Shown here one piece after another: positions 9,898 to 19,391 of a DNA stretch of 40,715 bases. The notes beneath the pieces are model-generated. The model ran no database searches. It was not told the origin of the DNA and saw only the letters and a program-made list of their open reading frames with translations. Source of the stretch: Bacteriovoracaceae bacterium (lineage in GTDB: Bacteria > Bdellovibrionota > Bacteriovoracia > Bacteriovoracales > Bacteriovoracaceae); contig CANFNX010000004.1 in NCBI GenBank assembly GCA_947448495.1, forward strand, positions 1-40,715, written 5' to 3'. How positions within the stretch are numbered: position 1 is the stretch's first letter; each line of letters starts with the position of its first letter. The translations under genes were made by a program, and so were the position numbers.

Positions 9898-10635
9898 ATG
9901 AAAGTTGCTGCCATTTCTGATGTTCATGTGAAGGTTCCTTTTGATGATGCTGATCGTCTTCTTCAGTCTTTTTTTAATCATCCCATAGTCCAAAATGCTG
10001 AATATATCATCTTACTCGGGGATATATTCGATCTTATGTGTGGACCCCATTCTGCTTATCTCGAAAAATTCTCCCATCTTTTTGATCTTATGGATCACGC
10101 TTTCAAACGTGGAGCTAAATTATATTTTTTCGAGGGCAATCATGATGTCCATCTCGAAAAGCTTTTTCAAAAACGATGGCCTGGCCAAGAGATATATTTA
10201 TCCCAACAACCAATCGTAGAATTAATTAATGGTAAAACCTATTATTTCTCACATGGCGACGAACATGAAGTTGATAATGAAAAATACCAGCAATACAAAT
10301 CTTTCATTCTTTCTCCCCCATTGAGATTTGTCGCAAACTATCTAATGCCATATAAACTTTTGAACTTTATGGGTGAGCGTGCATCCAAAATGTCCCGCAA
10401 GCGAGGATCTAAAACCTACAACGAAGATTTGGTTAAAGAGCGATTTAGAAAAGGCGTTCAGACAACCACTGCTGGGCAATACCACTTTGTTCTGGGTGGT
10501 CACAGCCATGTCAAAGATATTTTTGAATTAAGTCCCACATCCATTTATGCCAATAATGGTTATGCGCTTAAATCAAAAACATTTTTACTCATTGATAATC
10601 ATGAAATCACTTTTCCCTCATTGGAACTGAGTTAG
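9898..10635 (+). CDS. Calcineurin-like phosphoesterase, LpxH (UDP-2,3-diacylglucosamine hydrolase)-like
   Basis: ISDVHV, LGDIFDL, EGNHDVH, FSHGDE, GGHSHV metallophosphoesterase motifs. Confidence 0.82.
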   Translation: MKVAAISDVHVKVPFDDADRLLQSFFNHPIVQNAEYIILLGDIFDLMCGPHSAYLEKFSHLFDLMDHAFKRGAKLYFFEGNHDVHLEKLFQKRWPGQEIYLSQQPIVELINGKTYYFSHGDEHEVDNEKYQQYKSFILSPPLRFVANYLMPYKLLNFMGERASKMSRKRGSKTYNEDLVKERFRKGVQTTTAGQYHFVLGGHSHVKDIFELSPTSIYANNGYALKSKTFLLIDNHEITFPSLELS

Positions 10636-12261
10636 TTGCCCCATCTGTTTAACTTCTTTCATCACCATTTTGCCCACAATTTCTTTAACTCTTGATTCTG
10701 TTCTCGCGTTCTGATTTGTCTGATGAATGTCCTTTTGAACCAAAATAAGTGAATCAGCAAATTGAGCAATTTGAGGTAAGTGAGTAATTGCGATCACTTG
10801 TCCTGTCGTGGATACATCATGAAGCGCCTTACCTATACAAACGGCGGTCTCGCCACCAATACCGGTATCTATCTCATCAAACATAAAGATACTAATGGAG
10901 TCATAACTAGAAAGAATTTGTCTCATCGCTAAAAGAATGCGCGAGAGTTCCCCTCCTGATGCAATATCCTTTATTTTGAAAAAACCTTCTCCTGGATTCG
11001 TCTCCGCAAAAAAACCAACATGTGTTTTACCGAACTCATTCAGAGTCTCAGATTCCTCGCTATTTAATTTAATAGTGGCACCGTTCATTTTAAGAGTCTG
11101 AACTTTTTTAGTTAATTCGGAGGATAGTTTCTTGGCAGATTCTTTTCGTTTTGCATGCAAAGTGTGAGCTCGTTTAAATAATGAAACCTCTGAAATGTTT
11201 TTCGCTTTGATCAGTTCTTCGAGATTAATATCAAGGCTCTCGAGTTTTTCTTTTTCTATCTTGAATTCTTCATATGCCGAAAGTAAGCTCTCTATGGTCC
11301 CGCCGAATTTACGTTTCAATTTGGTATAAAGATCTAGGCGTTCTAACACATTATCAATTTCTGTAGGATCAACCTCAATTTCTAGTCTATTCACAATATC
11401 TGAAAAAACGACGTATAGCTTGTCTTCAATTTCACCAATTTCCGTAGCATGCTGGTTGAATATGTCACTATTTTTTAAAGAGAGAGTAGTGAGTGATTTC
11501 AGATGTTGAAAAAGACCACTACCCCCCTCGAGTCCTTCAAAAATTTGCTTAACCTGGAATAAGAGTTTTTGATTCTTTTCCAGGTTTAAAAGCAAACTTT
11601 TCTTCATGAACAATTGTTGTTCATCCTGGGAGGAGGGGTTTAAACTTTCAATTTCATGAATTTGATAATTGAGATAATCCAATCTTTGTTCTCTGATATT
11701 TTTGGACTGTGTGAGGTCATTGATCTGCTTTTCAAGATCTTTCCAAGTTTGAAAATTTTTTTGATATTCAGCGACCTCGGTTGATAATTTCGCATAATGA
11801 TCTAAAAGTTGTAGTTGATACTGCCCGGAGAGAAGTTTTTGATTTTCAAATTGCCCAACAAGGTCAATATAACTTTTGGCAAACTTGGTGAGGAAGTTCA
11901 ATGAAGAGACGAGGTGATTAAAATAGGTCTTGGTTGTTCCATTGCTATTAATAACTCGCTTTATTACTAGCTCTTTCCCGTCTGCCGGATATCCCTCCTG
12001 AACGATAAAGGAATGGATTTCAGGGTCATCACAAAAAAAAGTCGCCTCAATTAATGAATGATCTGCATCTTTACGCACAATCTTTTTATCGGCCCGTGCC
12101 CCGAGTATGAGTTGCAGGGCATCTAGGACAAGGCTTTTCCCGGAACCAGTTTCACCAACGATAGTGTTCAAGCCTGGCCTAAATTGGATTGTTTGATTTT
12201 TAAAAGTAGCAAAGTTCTGAATGACTAAAGTTTTAAGATAGAAGTTGATGGCCATAAACAC
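10618..12261 (-). CDS. recN: DNA repair protein RecN
   Basis: LVIQNFATFKNQTIQF, GETGSGKSLVLDALQLILGARAD, ASGGELSRILLAMRQIL, FDEIDTGIGGETA. Confidence 0.95.
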   Translation of the reverse strand: MFMAINFYLKTLVIQNFATFKNQTIQFRPGLNTIVGETGSGKSLVLDALQLILGARADKKIVRKDADHSLIEATFFCDDPEIHSFIVQEGYPADGKELVIKRVINSNGTTKTYFNHLVSSLNFLTKFAKSYIDLVGQFENQKLLSGQYQLQLLDHYAKLSTEVAEYQKNFQTWKDLEKQINDLTQSKNIREQRLDYLNYQIHEIESLNPSSQDEQQLFMKKSLLLNLEKNQKLLFQVKQIFEGLEGGSGLFQHLKSLTTLSLKNSDIFNQHATEIGEIEDKLYVVFSDIVNRLEIEVDPTEIDNVLERLDLYTKLKRKFGGTIESLLSAYEEFKIEKEKLESLDINLEELIKAKNISEVSLFKRAHTLHAKRKESAKKLSSELTKKVQTLKMNGATIKLNSEESETLNEFGKTHVGFFAETNPGEGFFKIKDIASGGELSRILLAMRQILSSYDSISIFMFDEIDTGIGGETAVCIGKALHDVSTTGQVIAITHLPQIAQFADSLILVQKDIHQTNQNARTESRVKEIVGKMVMKEVKQMGQLTQFQ

Positions 12262-12279
12262 CTCACTTCAACCTATTAT

Positions 12280-12324
12280 TACGGAAAAAATACGTACGTC
12301 AACAGAAAACGTAAGTTTTCCGTA
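12280..12324. repeat. Imperfect inverted repeat (16-bp arms, 14/16 matched, 13-nt spacer) in the nadK-recN gap
   Basis: TACGGAAAAAATACGT (12280-12295) vs ACGTAAGTTTTCCGTA (12309-12324). Confidence 0.9.
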
Positions 12325-13227
12325 CTAGTCTCTTTTTGAAAGAATGAACTTTTCTCGCACCGTTTCAAAGTAGCTGCGTTCTTGATTTTTTATCAGGGAG
12401 ACCTTTTTCACTTTTGACCCATTGATTATCACAACGTCCTGATCATCCACATTGATTGCCACTTGCCCATCGAGAGTTAGAGTAACGGAATGATAAGGGG
12501 GAAGGATTCGCAATTGAATAGAAGCGTTTTCGGGTACAACAAAAGGACGATGGATGAGTGAGTGTGGACAAATGGGTGTGAGAATTAGCCCTTTCACATC
12601 GGGATGGACAATTGGCCCGCCTGCGGCCATGGAGTAAGCCGTTGAACCTAATGGAGTGGAAATGATGATTCCGTCTCCAGAGAGATTGTAGATGTGCTCT
12701 TTGCCCAGCTCTGCTCGAAGGTAAATCATACGGGCAATATCATTTTTAGCAACAACCGCATCATTAAAAAAATAATCTTGAAAATGGATTTTCGAATTTC
12801 TTAACACCGAAACATGAAACAGAGGCTTGGTCGTGGTCTCATATTTTCCATTTAAAATATCTTCAAGATGATCAAAATATTCATTTTTATTAAATTCTGT
12901 AATAAATCCAAGTCGACCAAGATTAATCCCTAGAACTGGGATTGTTGATTTGATTCTTCGGCAAACACCTATGAGTGTTCCATCTCCGCCCAGCGATAGC
13001 ATCAACTCAACTCTTTGATGGAAGGCTTTTGAGTCCCAAAATTCAAAGTCTTCAATCTTCTTGCCCTTGAAGAATTTATGGACACGTTCCGTATCCTCAA
13101 GTCGGAAAACGACTTTTCGTTTTCTTCTAATAAGCCATGAGCATAGGTTGGGGAGGATATTATAAAATTCCGGAGTCGAATTCGGTTTGAGTGTTATTCC
13201 AATAACAAACAAAGGAGACTTTTTCAT
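12325..13227 (-). CDS. nadK: NAD kinase
   Basis: LSLGGDGTLIGVCR, GINLGRLGFITEF, SGDGIIISTPLGSTAYSMAAGGPIVHP. Confidence 0.95.
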   Translation of the reverse strand: MKKSPLFVIGITLKPNSTPEFYNILPNLCSWLIRRKRKVVFRLEDTERVHKFFKGKKIEDFEFWDSKAFHQRVELMLSLGGDGTLIGVCRRIKSTIPVLGINLGRLGFITEFNKNEYFDHLEDILNGKYETTTKPLFHVSVLRNSKIHFQDYFFNDAVVAKNDIARMIYLRAELGKEHIYNLSGDGIIISTPLGSTAYSMAAGGPIVHPDVKGLILTPICPHSLIHRPFVVPENASIQLRILPPYHSVTLTLDGQVAINVDDQDVVIINGSKVKKVSLIKNQERSYFETVREKFILSKRD

Positions 13228-13589
13228 TTTAACTCCGTCATTAAACGAATAGCTTCATCGAGATTATCGAAGGGCTTGTTTAGTAATGTACACTGGTAAG
13301 TACTGGCCTTACTCAAGACCTGTGGGGAATTATAGGCAGTCATTATCACAAATTTTTTACTAATGTCTTCTGTTGTATATTTCTTCTTGGATTCTTCTAT
13401 GACGTCAAAGCCTGAAATATCCTGCAACATCAAATCACAAATAATTCGATCATAATTATTCGACAAAATGAGATTGATGGCTAGCTTTCCACTTGCCGAA
13501 ACATCCACTTTAAAACCTTTTCTCTCTATAAGTTTTTTTAGAGATTGTTGAATGAGAATTTCATCTTCGATAACCAGTATGTGATTCAT
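13224..13589 (-). CDS. Stand-alone response-regulator receiver domain
   Basis: ILVIEDE, phospho-Asp in ICDLMLQ, MTAYN, LNKPF; no output domain. Confidence 0.88.
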   Translation of the reverse strand: MNHILVIEDEILIQQSLKKLIERKGFKVDVSASGKLAINLILSNNYDRIICDLMLQDISGFDVIEESKKKYTTEDISKKFVIMTAYNSPQVLSKASTYQCTLLNKPFDNLDEAIRLMTELK

Positions 13590-15304
13590 TTAATGGGTAG
13601 GCTGAGCTTGAAGCACGCCCCTTTATTGGGTTGGGAAGAGATGTATTCCAGGTTGCCATCAAGTTTTTGAGCTAAGTTTCTTGAAAGGACGAGTCCTAGA
13701 CCTGTTCCTTGGGTTTTCGTTGTGAAGAATGGTTTAAAAATTTGGCCTATTTTATCATCGGGGATTCCCGGTCCATTATCCTGTAAAAATATATTCAGTT
13801 GATCAAGTTCTCGTTTCACAATCAACTTGATTATCCCTCTTTCACTTTGACTGCGCATCGCCTGAGCCGCATTAACGAGAAGGTTGAAGAGTATTTGGAC
13901 AATAAAGAGCACAGGGATTTGCAGTTCAATTTCCTCTGTTCCTGGTTCAAATAATATTTCTTTCGTAACGTCTCGGATTTCACTCTTTGCCAACAGGAGT
14001 GATTCATCAATCATTTTTTTGATTGAATGTGGTTTGTTTTCGGCTTGAATTTGATAAAGATTAGAGAAGTTCTCAATGATTTGCTGGCACCGATTAACAT
14101 TTTTCTCGATTTCTTGCATGATCATTTTATCATCTGCAGAGACTTCTAAAGTTGAAAAAATTTGAGTCCCTAGTTTAAGACCGAAAAGTGGATTACTTAA
14201 CTCGTGACGGAGTGTATTTAATAGTTCACCCAGGAGAGAGACTCTCTGAAAATGAAAAAGATCAAATGCATAATGTCTTAATTCGTCGCTGTCATAGAGA
14301 TCAATTGAATAATTGTTATAGATTTTTTTATTAAAAAAAATATCTTTGTCCTGCAACTCATTTTGATAGAGGTCGTTCATGAAACTGACACCCGTCTGAG
14401 CATCACAGACTTTGATGGGGAGAGGGAAATCTTTTAAACAGAGTCGTAGTTCAGAAATCTTTTTATCTGAAAACTCTTGATCAATCAGTCTTTCGAAATG
14501 GGGCTCTAGGAGATCAATACATATTTCGAAAAGTTCAATTTCTTCAAGGCTGTATCCTAGAAAATCCTGCCTTGATACCATCGCAATGAGGCTATATTTT
14601 TTTGAAACTATTTCTTTTGCAAGAAAACTGCCATTGAAAGGAAGATCAAGCTTTAGAAAGTCATTGGTTGAAAATGATTTATGCTTCGATTTTTTTACTG
14701 AATGATAAAATGTATTGAAATCTTTCACTTCGATGAATCGACTGATTTTCTCATTACCCAATGTCGAACCAATGAGAGCAACTTTGGTTTGGCCTTTTAA
14801 GTGCACTAACAGAAAAGAAGATTCAAAATTTTGCAGGAAAGGTATTTGCAGTATTTTTTCAACCAGATGATTGAGGCTGTGTGAGTCGGCTGAAATTGCC
14901 ATCACTTTCTTCATGATTTCATCCCAGAGATCTTTTACGTTTTGCTCTGGTCTAAGGGCAATATTGGAAAATACTTTTTTTTGTATGTTTTCAACAGTTT
15001 TAATGAAGTTCGTTGTGAAAGTCAGCTCATCAGATCTAGGATTTGGTTTTTGTTGAAAACTTTCTAGTGTAGAAAGGATGTTTTTTAAATAATAGGGAAA
15101 GTCACAGAAATGACCATCCTCATATTGAACCCAGAGTCTTCCTTGCTTTTTTAAAAATCGAATATTTGCAGTTTCAATTGGGCTTATCTTAAGATGCGTA
15201 AGGTCAATTGAATTGGCCGCTAAATCAGAAATAATGTCATCATCTAGGTGTATGGCTAGGTTTGAAGATGACGTTTGATAGTTGGGATGAGGTCTATTTT
15301 CCAC
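13586..15304 (-). CDS. Soluble sensor histidine kinase
   Basis: H-box GELLNTLRHELSNPLFGLK, N-box FNLLVNAAQAM, DNGPGIPDDKIGQIFKPFFTTKTQGTGLGL; GTG start. Confidence 0.9.
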   Translation of the reverse strand: MENRPHPNYQTSSSNLAIHLDDDIISDLAANSIDLTHLKISPIETANIRFLKKQGRLWVQYEDGHFCDFPYYLKNILSTLESFQQKPNPRSDELTFTTNFIKTVENIQKKVFSNIALRPEQNVKDLWDEIMKKVMAISADSHSLNHLVEKILQIPFLQNFESSFLLVHLKGQTKVALIGSTLGNEKISRFIEVKDFNTFYHSVKKSKHKSFSTNDFLKLDLPFNGSFLAKEIVSKKYSLIAMVSRQDFLGYSLEEIELFEICIDLLEPHFERLIDQEFSDKKISELRLCLKDFPLPIKVCDAQTGVSFMNDLYQNELQDKDIFFNKKIYNNYSIDLYDSDELRHYAFDLFHFQRVSLLGELLNTLRHELSNPLFGLKLGTQIFSTLEVSADDKMIMQEIEKNVNRCQQIIENFSNLYQIQAENKPHSIKKMIDESLLLAKSEIRDVTKEILFEPGTEEIELQIPVLFIVQILFNLLVNAAQAMRSQSERGIIKLIVKRELDQLNIFLQDNGPGIPDDKIGQIFKPFFTTKTQGTGLGLVLSRNLAQKLDGNLEYISSQPNKGACFKLSLPIK

Positions 15305-15675
15305 TGAGTTAAATTATCTTTTAATTCATATTTAATCAAATCTTCTAATACGACTAAATCCTGTTTCTGTTGTGATTGAATAATTCCTTTCAAAACAAAG
15401 AGAAGATGAATATGAGAATTTTTGATTTGAGGTACTTGGATATTCTTTTTTACATTCAACATTTTCGCTAAAAGAGTCGTTAGTTCGACAAACTGAGATA
15501 TGTCCTTAGTGAGTTGTGCCAGATGCTGATTACGATGAAATTCAACGGAGGTTACAAATTGGTCAAATTCAACGATTTGCAAAAGAATATTGTTGAGGAG
15601 ATCTTGAGAGAGAACGGCACTTTCTAAAAGTACATTATCGGTCATACTAACCGATTGAGTTGTCATCCCTGACAT
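15256..15675 (-). CDS. Hypothetical protein (139 aa), 3' end overlaps histidine kinase 5' end
   Basis: In the cluster, same strand; 49-nt out-of-frame overlap with the next gene. Confidence 0.6.
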   Translation of the reverse strand: MSGMTTQSVSMTDNVLLESAVLSQDLLNNILLQIVEFDQFVTSVEFHRNQHLAQLTKDISQFVELTTLLAKMLNVKKNIQVPQIKNSHIHLLFVLKGIIQSQQKQDLVVLEDLIKYELKDNLTQWKIDLIPTIKRHLQT

Positions 15676-15698
15676 GTTTCATTCCTTGAAGGTGTTAA

Positions 15699-17045
15699 CT
15701 AAATACTAGCTTCGTTTTTTGTCAAAGTCACAGTAAATAATTCCATCAAGGCCTTAAGGGCATGGTGCTCCTCAGAGTAGGTCAGGAAGCTGTGCTGGGC
15801 CTGTTCCGTGAGAGTATTACCTGAGTTCTGACCTCTTCTTATACGGTAGTAGTCTAGTATAGGACGAAGAAAAACATGTGATTGAGAAATTTGATCTGTT
15901 ATTTTTTCAATATCTTCAAGGTTCCTCATGTTGTCACTGAGTTTAGCAGAGTTTACATCCTTCGCTTTTGATTCCTGATAAATTGTATCGATCGAACTCA
16001 TGGCATAGTCATAAAGCCTGATAAGTTTAACGAGTACCTCTCTTTGGGACAATATCAATTCAAGCTGTGGAACTTTACATTGGGTGATTTCTAAATGGAC
16101 GTCATACAAATTTAAAATAAAATTCCACAACACCACATGCGCCTGATAAATAGGATAGTGGTGATCACTTTGATTAAGACTCTCGATATAGCTTCCAAAA
16201 ATATGTTCTTCTTTGATTTGATAGGCTGCAAATGGGAATGATTCCTTCATCTCATATTCATAAATATAGCGATCTATGAAACGTATCAGATCAGACGCCA
16301 TCAGCTTTTCTTGGATAGAACTGACGATGAAATGCCCATGTCTATGGGGAATGAGATTAAAACCCTGAAATTGAGAGCAGAGAAAAACACCCGTTGCACC
16401 ATTTTCACAGATTTTTAAAGCTTCAACTGAAGCTGGCCCAACATAAAGGATGTGAGAAAGATCAGAAACAGGATCAATTTCGGTGATATCAAGGATTTTG
16501 ACAGTTGGATGATGAGTGTGAATAAGCTTAATAAGCTTTTCTTGCTCAGCTGCTGCAAAAAAATTGGTATTTGAAAGAGTGAAGACAATTTTGTTAAAAG
16601 TTTTCTTTTCTTGGTTCATCTGGGGGACAGTTTTAATGCCCAAAATATTTTTATAAATATCCTGCATGTGAAAAGTTAAAAATGGTGCGCCACCTTTGAG
16701 AGTCAGTAAAAAGGCTGACCAAGTATCATCGACGTGGACTTGTTCGTTAACTTTAAGCGCGCCAATTTTATGAAGAGATTGAATCTCGCCATGGATATCC
16801 CAGCTCGCTTCCTTCATTGATAAGTTAACACTCATGTCAAAGCTTTCATGGGCGATATCGGAAACTTTCGTGATGATATTATGAGGAAGGGGACAAGATC
16901 CATCTTGAATTTGTCCCAGAGATTTTTCATCAACTAAACAAGTGATCTGAAAGTCTTTTAGGGCCTCTCTAAATCGACTGAGCATGAAACACGTTTCTAA
17001 TAAAAAGTACGCTTCATCTATTTGGATGATGAGTAGCTTCTTCAC
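15699..17045 (-). CDS. GT9/heptosyltransferase-like protein in flagellar cluster, with extra helical C-terminus
   Basis: N-terminal KKLLIIQIDEAYFLLETCFMLSRFREALKDFQITCLVDEKSLGQI resembles the GT9 N-terminal Rossmann fold; C-terminal ~200 aa look helical. Family call tentative. Confidence 0.55.
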   Translation of the reverse strand: MKKLLIIQIDEAYFLLETCFMLSRFREALKDFQITCLVDEKSLGQIQDGSCPLPHNIITKVSDIAHESFDMSVNLSMKEASWDIHGEIQSLHKIGALKVNEQVHVDDTWSAFLLTLKGGAPFLTFHMQDIYKNILGIKTVPQMNQEKKTFNKIVFTLSNTNFFAAAEQEKLIKLIHTHHPTVKILDITEIDPVSDLSHILYVGPASVEALKICENGATGVFLCSQFQGFNLIPHRHGHFIVSSIQEKLMASDLIRFIDRYIYEYEMKESFPFAAYQIKEEHIFGSYIESLNQSDHHYPIYQAHVVLWNFILNLYDVHLEITQCKVPQLELILSQREVLVKLIRLYDYAMSSIDTIYQESKAKDVNSAKLSDNMRNLEDIEKITDQISQSHVFLRPILDYYRIRRGQNSGNTLTEQAQHSFLTYSEEHHALKALMELFTVTLTKNEASI

Positions 17046-17049
17046 GTGG

Positions 17050-17397
17050 CTATTTTACATCATTAAGGTTGTAACCTTTGATGTATTCTTTTTGTTTAAA
17101 GGTTTGCTCGATGCTATTTTTAAGCTCAATCTGATATGTCTGAAGATTTGTGAGTAGCTTTACATCAAGTGTTTTGATGTATTCAATTTTTCGATTGAGT
17201 TCTTGACGAGTATCACCATTAACTGATGACCAATCAATCTGCTGAGAGATTTGATCCATAATCCCCATCAGTCTTTCTCGATTTTCTGTGAAAAATTCAA
17301 GCTTATTATTATCTTTGAAGTCTTCGACTAAGATATTTTCAGTCATGACAATAGCTTTCATCACAAACTCATCAAAGAGCGAAATCATATTGTTCAT
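17050..17397 (-). CDS. Small helical protein, possible FliT-type flagellar chaperone
   Basis: Position directly downstream of fliS, size and helical composition; no decisive motif. Confidence 0.45.
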   Translation of the reverse strand: MNNMISLFDEFVMKAIVMTENILVEDFKDNNKLEFFTENRERLMGIMDQISQQIDWSSVNGDTRQELNRKIEYIKTLDVKLLTNLQTYQIELKNSIEQTFKQKEYIKGYNLNDVK

Positions 17398-17792
17398 TAA
17401 GCACTCTTTGATGGGGTTTGAGTCTTAAGTTGTTTCACGGCTTCTGTCCAACCATCATAAAGTGTATTCAGAACTCGCAGGCATCCCTCTAAGTGAGTTT
17501 TATCAATTTTAATGTTCGCCTGTGTGCTTGAATAAAGAATATAGTCGTAAAGTGATGCAAGTTCTTTTGCAACATCTCCGCCTACTTCAAAGTCTAGACT
17601 ATTAGAGAGCTCGACAATGATGTCTTGCATTTTTCCGATATGCTCACCCTTCTTTGCGAGATTTTTTTGCTCGATGGCCTCAATCCCTTTTTTGCAATTT
17701 TTTATAGCCGCTTGGTAAAGCATCAGGAGTATTTGTTCTTTGCTGGCTGTCTCAACTGAAGTTTTTTTGTATGCACCTAAACCGTAACTCAT
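17397..17792 (-). CDS. fliS: Flagellar export chaperone FliS
   Basis: GAYKKTSVETASKEQILLMLYQAAIKNCKKGIEAIEQ; downstream of fliD. Confidence 0.9.
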   Translation of the reverse strand: MSYGLGAYKKTSVETASKEQILLMLYQAAIKNCKKGIEAIEQKNLAKKGEHIGKMQDIIVELSNSLDFEVGGDVAKELASLYDYILYSSTQANIKIDKTHLEGCLRVLNTLYDGWTEAVKQLKTQTPSKSA

Positions 17793-17820
17793 GGGATCCT
17801 CCTCCTATGTCACCTTTATC

Positions 17821-19212
17821 TTAACCTAATTGTTGAACAGGGTTGATAGGGCCTGCTAAACCGGCAAGTCCTGCCCCTTGGCCTCGAATTTTGGACATTG
17901 TTTCTTCTAGTCTGGCAAATTTTGCCTTCAATAGTTCTTCTTTTTGAGCGATGTTTCTCTGTTTGTTTGCGATCTGTCGATCAATCTGATTTATCTGACT
18001 TTGTAATCCTGATTTTCTGGTTGTTAACGATCCACTAGGTTGTGCCAGAAGGGATTTCGCTGCGTCTTCCAGAATATCCATGAATCCATTAACTTTCCCA
18101 CCTTCGACGGTGTATGAGCCTGAAAGTGTTTCTGAAACAGCTTTGTAGTCCTTTGACAGGGCAGCTTCAAATTTTTCTTGATCGAACTTTAGCAAACCAC
18201 TTCGCTCGAAAGTAATTCCATAGTCACCTACGCGGTGAGGGCCAGAGCTTGTTGTTACCGTGCTAAAGACCGCTGTTCTTATCTTACTCTCAATCTGTGA
18301 GAGAGTTAAATCACCACCAAGGGTACGTGATGTATCTGTCTTCTCATCGAGAGAGTTTTGCTCTTTAATAAATTTTAAAACATTGTTGATATTATCGACT
18401 AAAGAAGTGATCTTTCCACCAATCTTTTGAACATCTTCTGTGATCTCGATACTGATCTCTTCACCAGGCTTAGCCTTTTTAAGGTCGATGGTCACTCCAG
18501 GAATGAGGTCTGTAGCTTTGTTCGTAGGAAGTTCGATTTCAAATCCATCAAGCTTAACTTTGGCATCTTGTGCTGGTTTTTCTTGATCAAAGTAAAGATC
18601 GACTTCACCATCGACAAGATAAAGATAAGGAAATTCTGCATTCTTGCCGTCACCTGTTTCCTGCATAGAAATAATTAAACGATAGGGTTCGTCTTCATCT
18701 TTTCCATCATTAACAACATTCGCCTTTATTCCTAGCGAAGGGTCACCATTGATAAGCTTGGCTATACCCGTAAGATTGGCATGCTCTTCATCAACATAGA
18801 TCTCTTTTGTTTCGCCATCGGGAAGAACAGCTTTAATATAGCCGACACCAATATAGGTTTTGTCTTTGTCTTCAACACCATTTGAAATAGCTGATGATTT
18901 ACCTGCCAGTTGAAGGACTTCTAAACTGTATTTTCCAGGATCAGCTACGTTCTTATCGGTTGAAACCGCAACGTTAGGATTTTCACCCGTGTTAACTTTC
19001 ATTTCGCGCAAACTTCGAGTGCCTTTATTCTTTAAGATCTCGCCCCGCATACTTTCAACTAAGGATGTGAGCTGACCCACAAGGGCTTTCTTGTCTTCGA
19101 TTTTTCCTTTGCGAGCTTCCATTTGCTTAACGGGAATTTTTTCCGCTTCAACAATCTGTTGAACGATGTCTTTGGGTAGGCCTGAATTGATTGAACCAAA
19201 TGCGATTCCCAA
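17821..19212 (-). CDS. fliD: Flagellar filament cap protein FliD
   Basis: SGLPKDIVQQIVEAEKIPVKQMEARKGKIEDKKALVGQL N-terminus, coiled-coil C-terminus (SGLQSQINQIDRQIANKQ...), TTG start with GGAGG SD. Confidence 0.9.
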   Translation of the reverse strand: MGIAFGSINSGLPKDIVQQIVEAEKIPVKQMEARKGKIEDKKALVGQLTSLVESMRGEILKNKGTRSLREMKVNTGENPNVAVSTDKNVADPGKYSLEVLQLAGKSSAISNGVEDKDKTYIGVGYIKAVLPDGETKEIYVDEEHANLTGIAKLINGDPSLGIKANVVNDGKDEDEPYRLIISMQETGDGKNAEFPYLYLVDGEVDLYFDQEKPAQDAKVKLDGFEIELPTNKATDLIPGVTIDLKKAKPGEEISIEITEDVQKIGGKITSLVDNINNVLKFIKEQNSLDEKTDTSRTLGGDLTLSQIESKIRTAVFSTVTTSSGPHRVGDYGITFERSGLLKFDQEKFEAALSKDYKAVSETLSGSYTVEGGKVNGFMDILEDAAKSLLAQPSGSLTTRKSGLQSQINQIDRQIANKQRNIAQKEELLKAKFARLEETMSKIRGQGAGLAGLAGPINPVQQLG

Positions 19213-19351
19213 ATTCTTTCCTCCGTGAAAGACAGCTTGGGGCGATCGGGCTTCTTCCTGAACACCCGTGAGGTTTAGACACTAAACCACACTTTAATTT
19301 AGCACGGGACATAGTTGATGCAAGTGGGAAGAAAGTGAGCTACCATTAAAA

Positions 19352-19391
19352 GAAAAAGAGAGCTTGGTTGAACAATCCAGCTCTCTTTTTC
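19352..19391. terminator. Terminator-like hairpin in the divergent fliD / 19438 intergenic region
   Basis: Perfect 13-bp stem GAAAAAGAGAGCT ... AGCTCTCTTTTTC with T-tract on either strand. Confidence 0.7.

Noticed and set aside
19213-19300. Sigma-28 promoter for fliD (TAAACCTC ... GCCCGATC on minus strand)
   Set aside because: Spacing between the elements is 18 nt instead of about 11, so not a valid FliA promoter.
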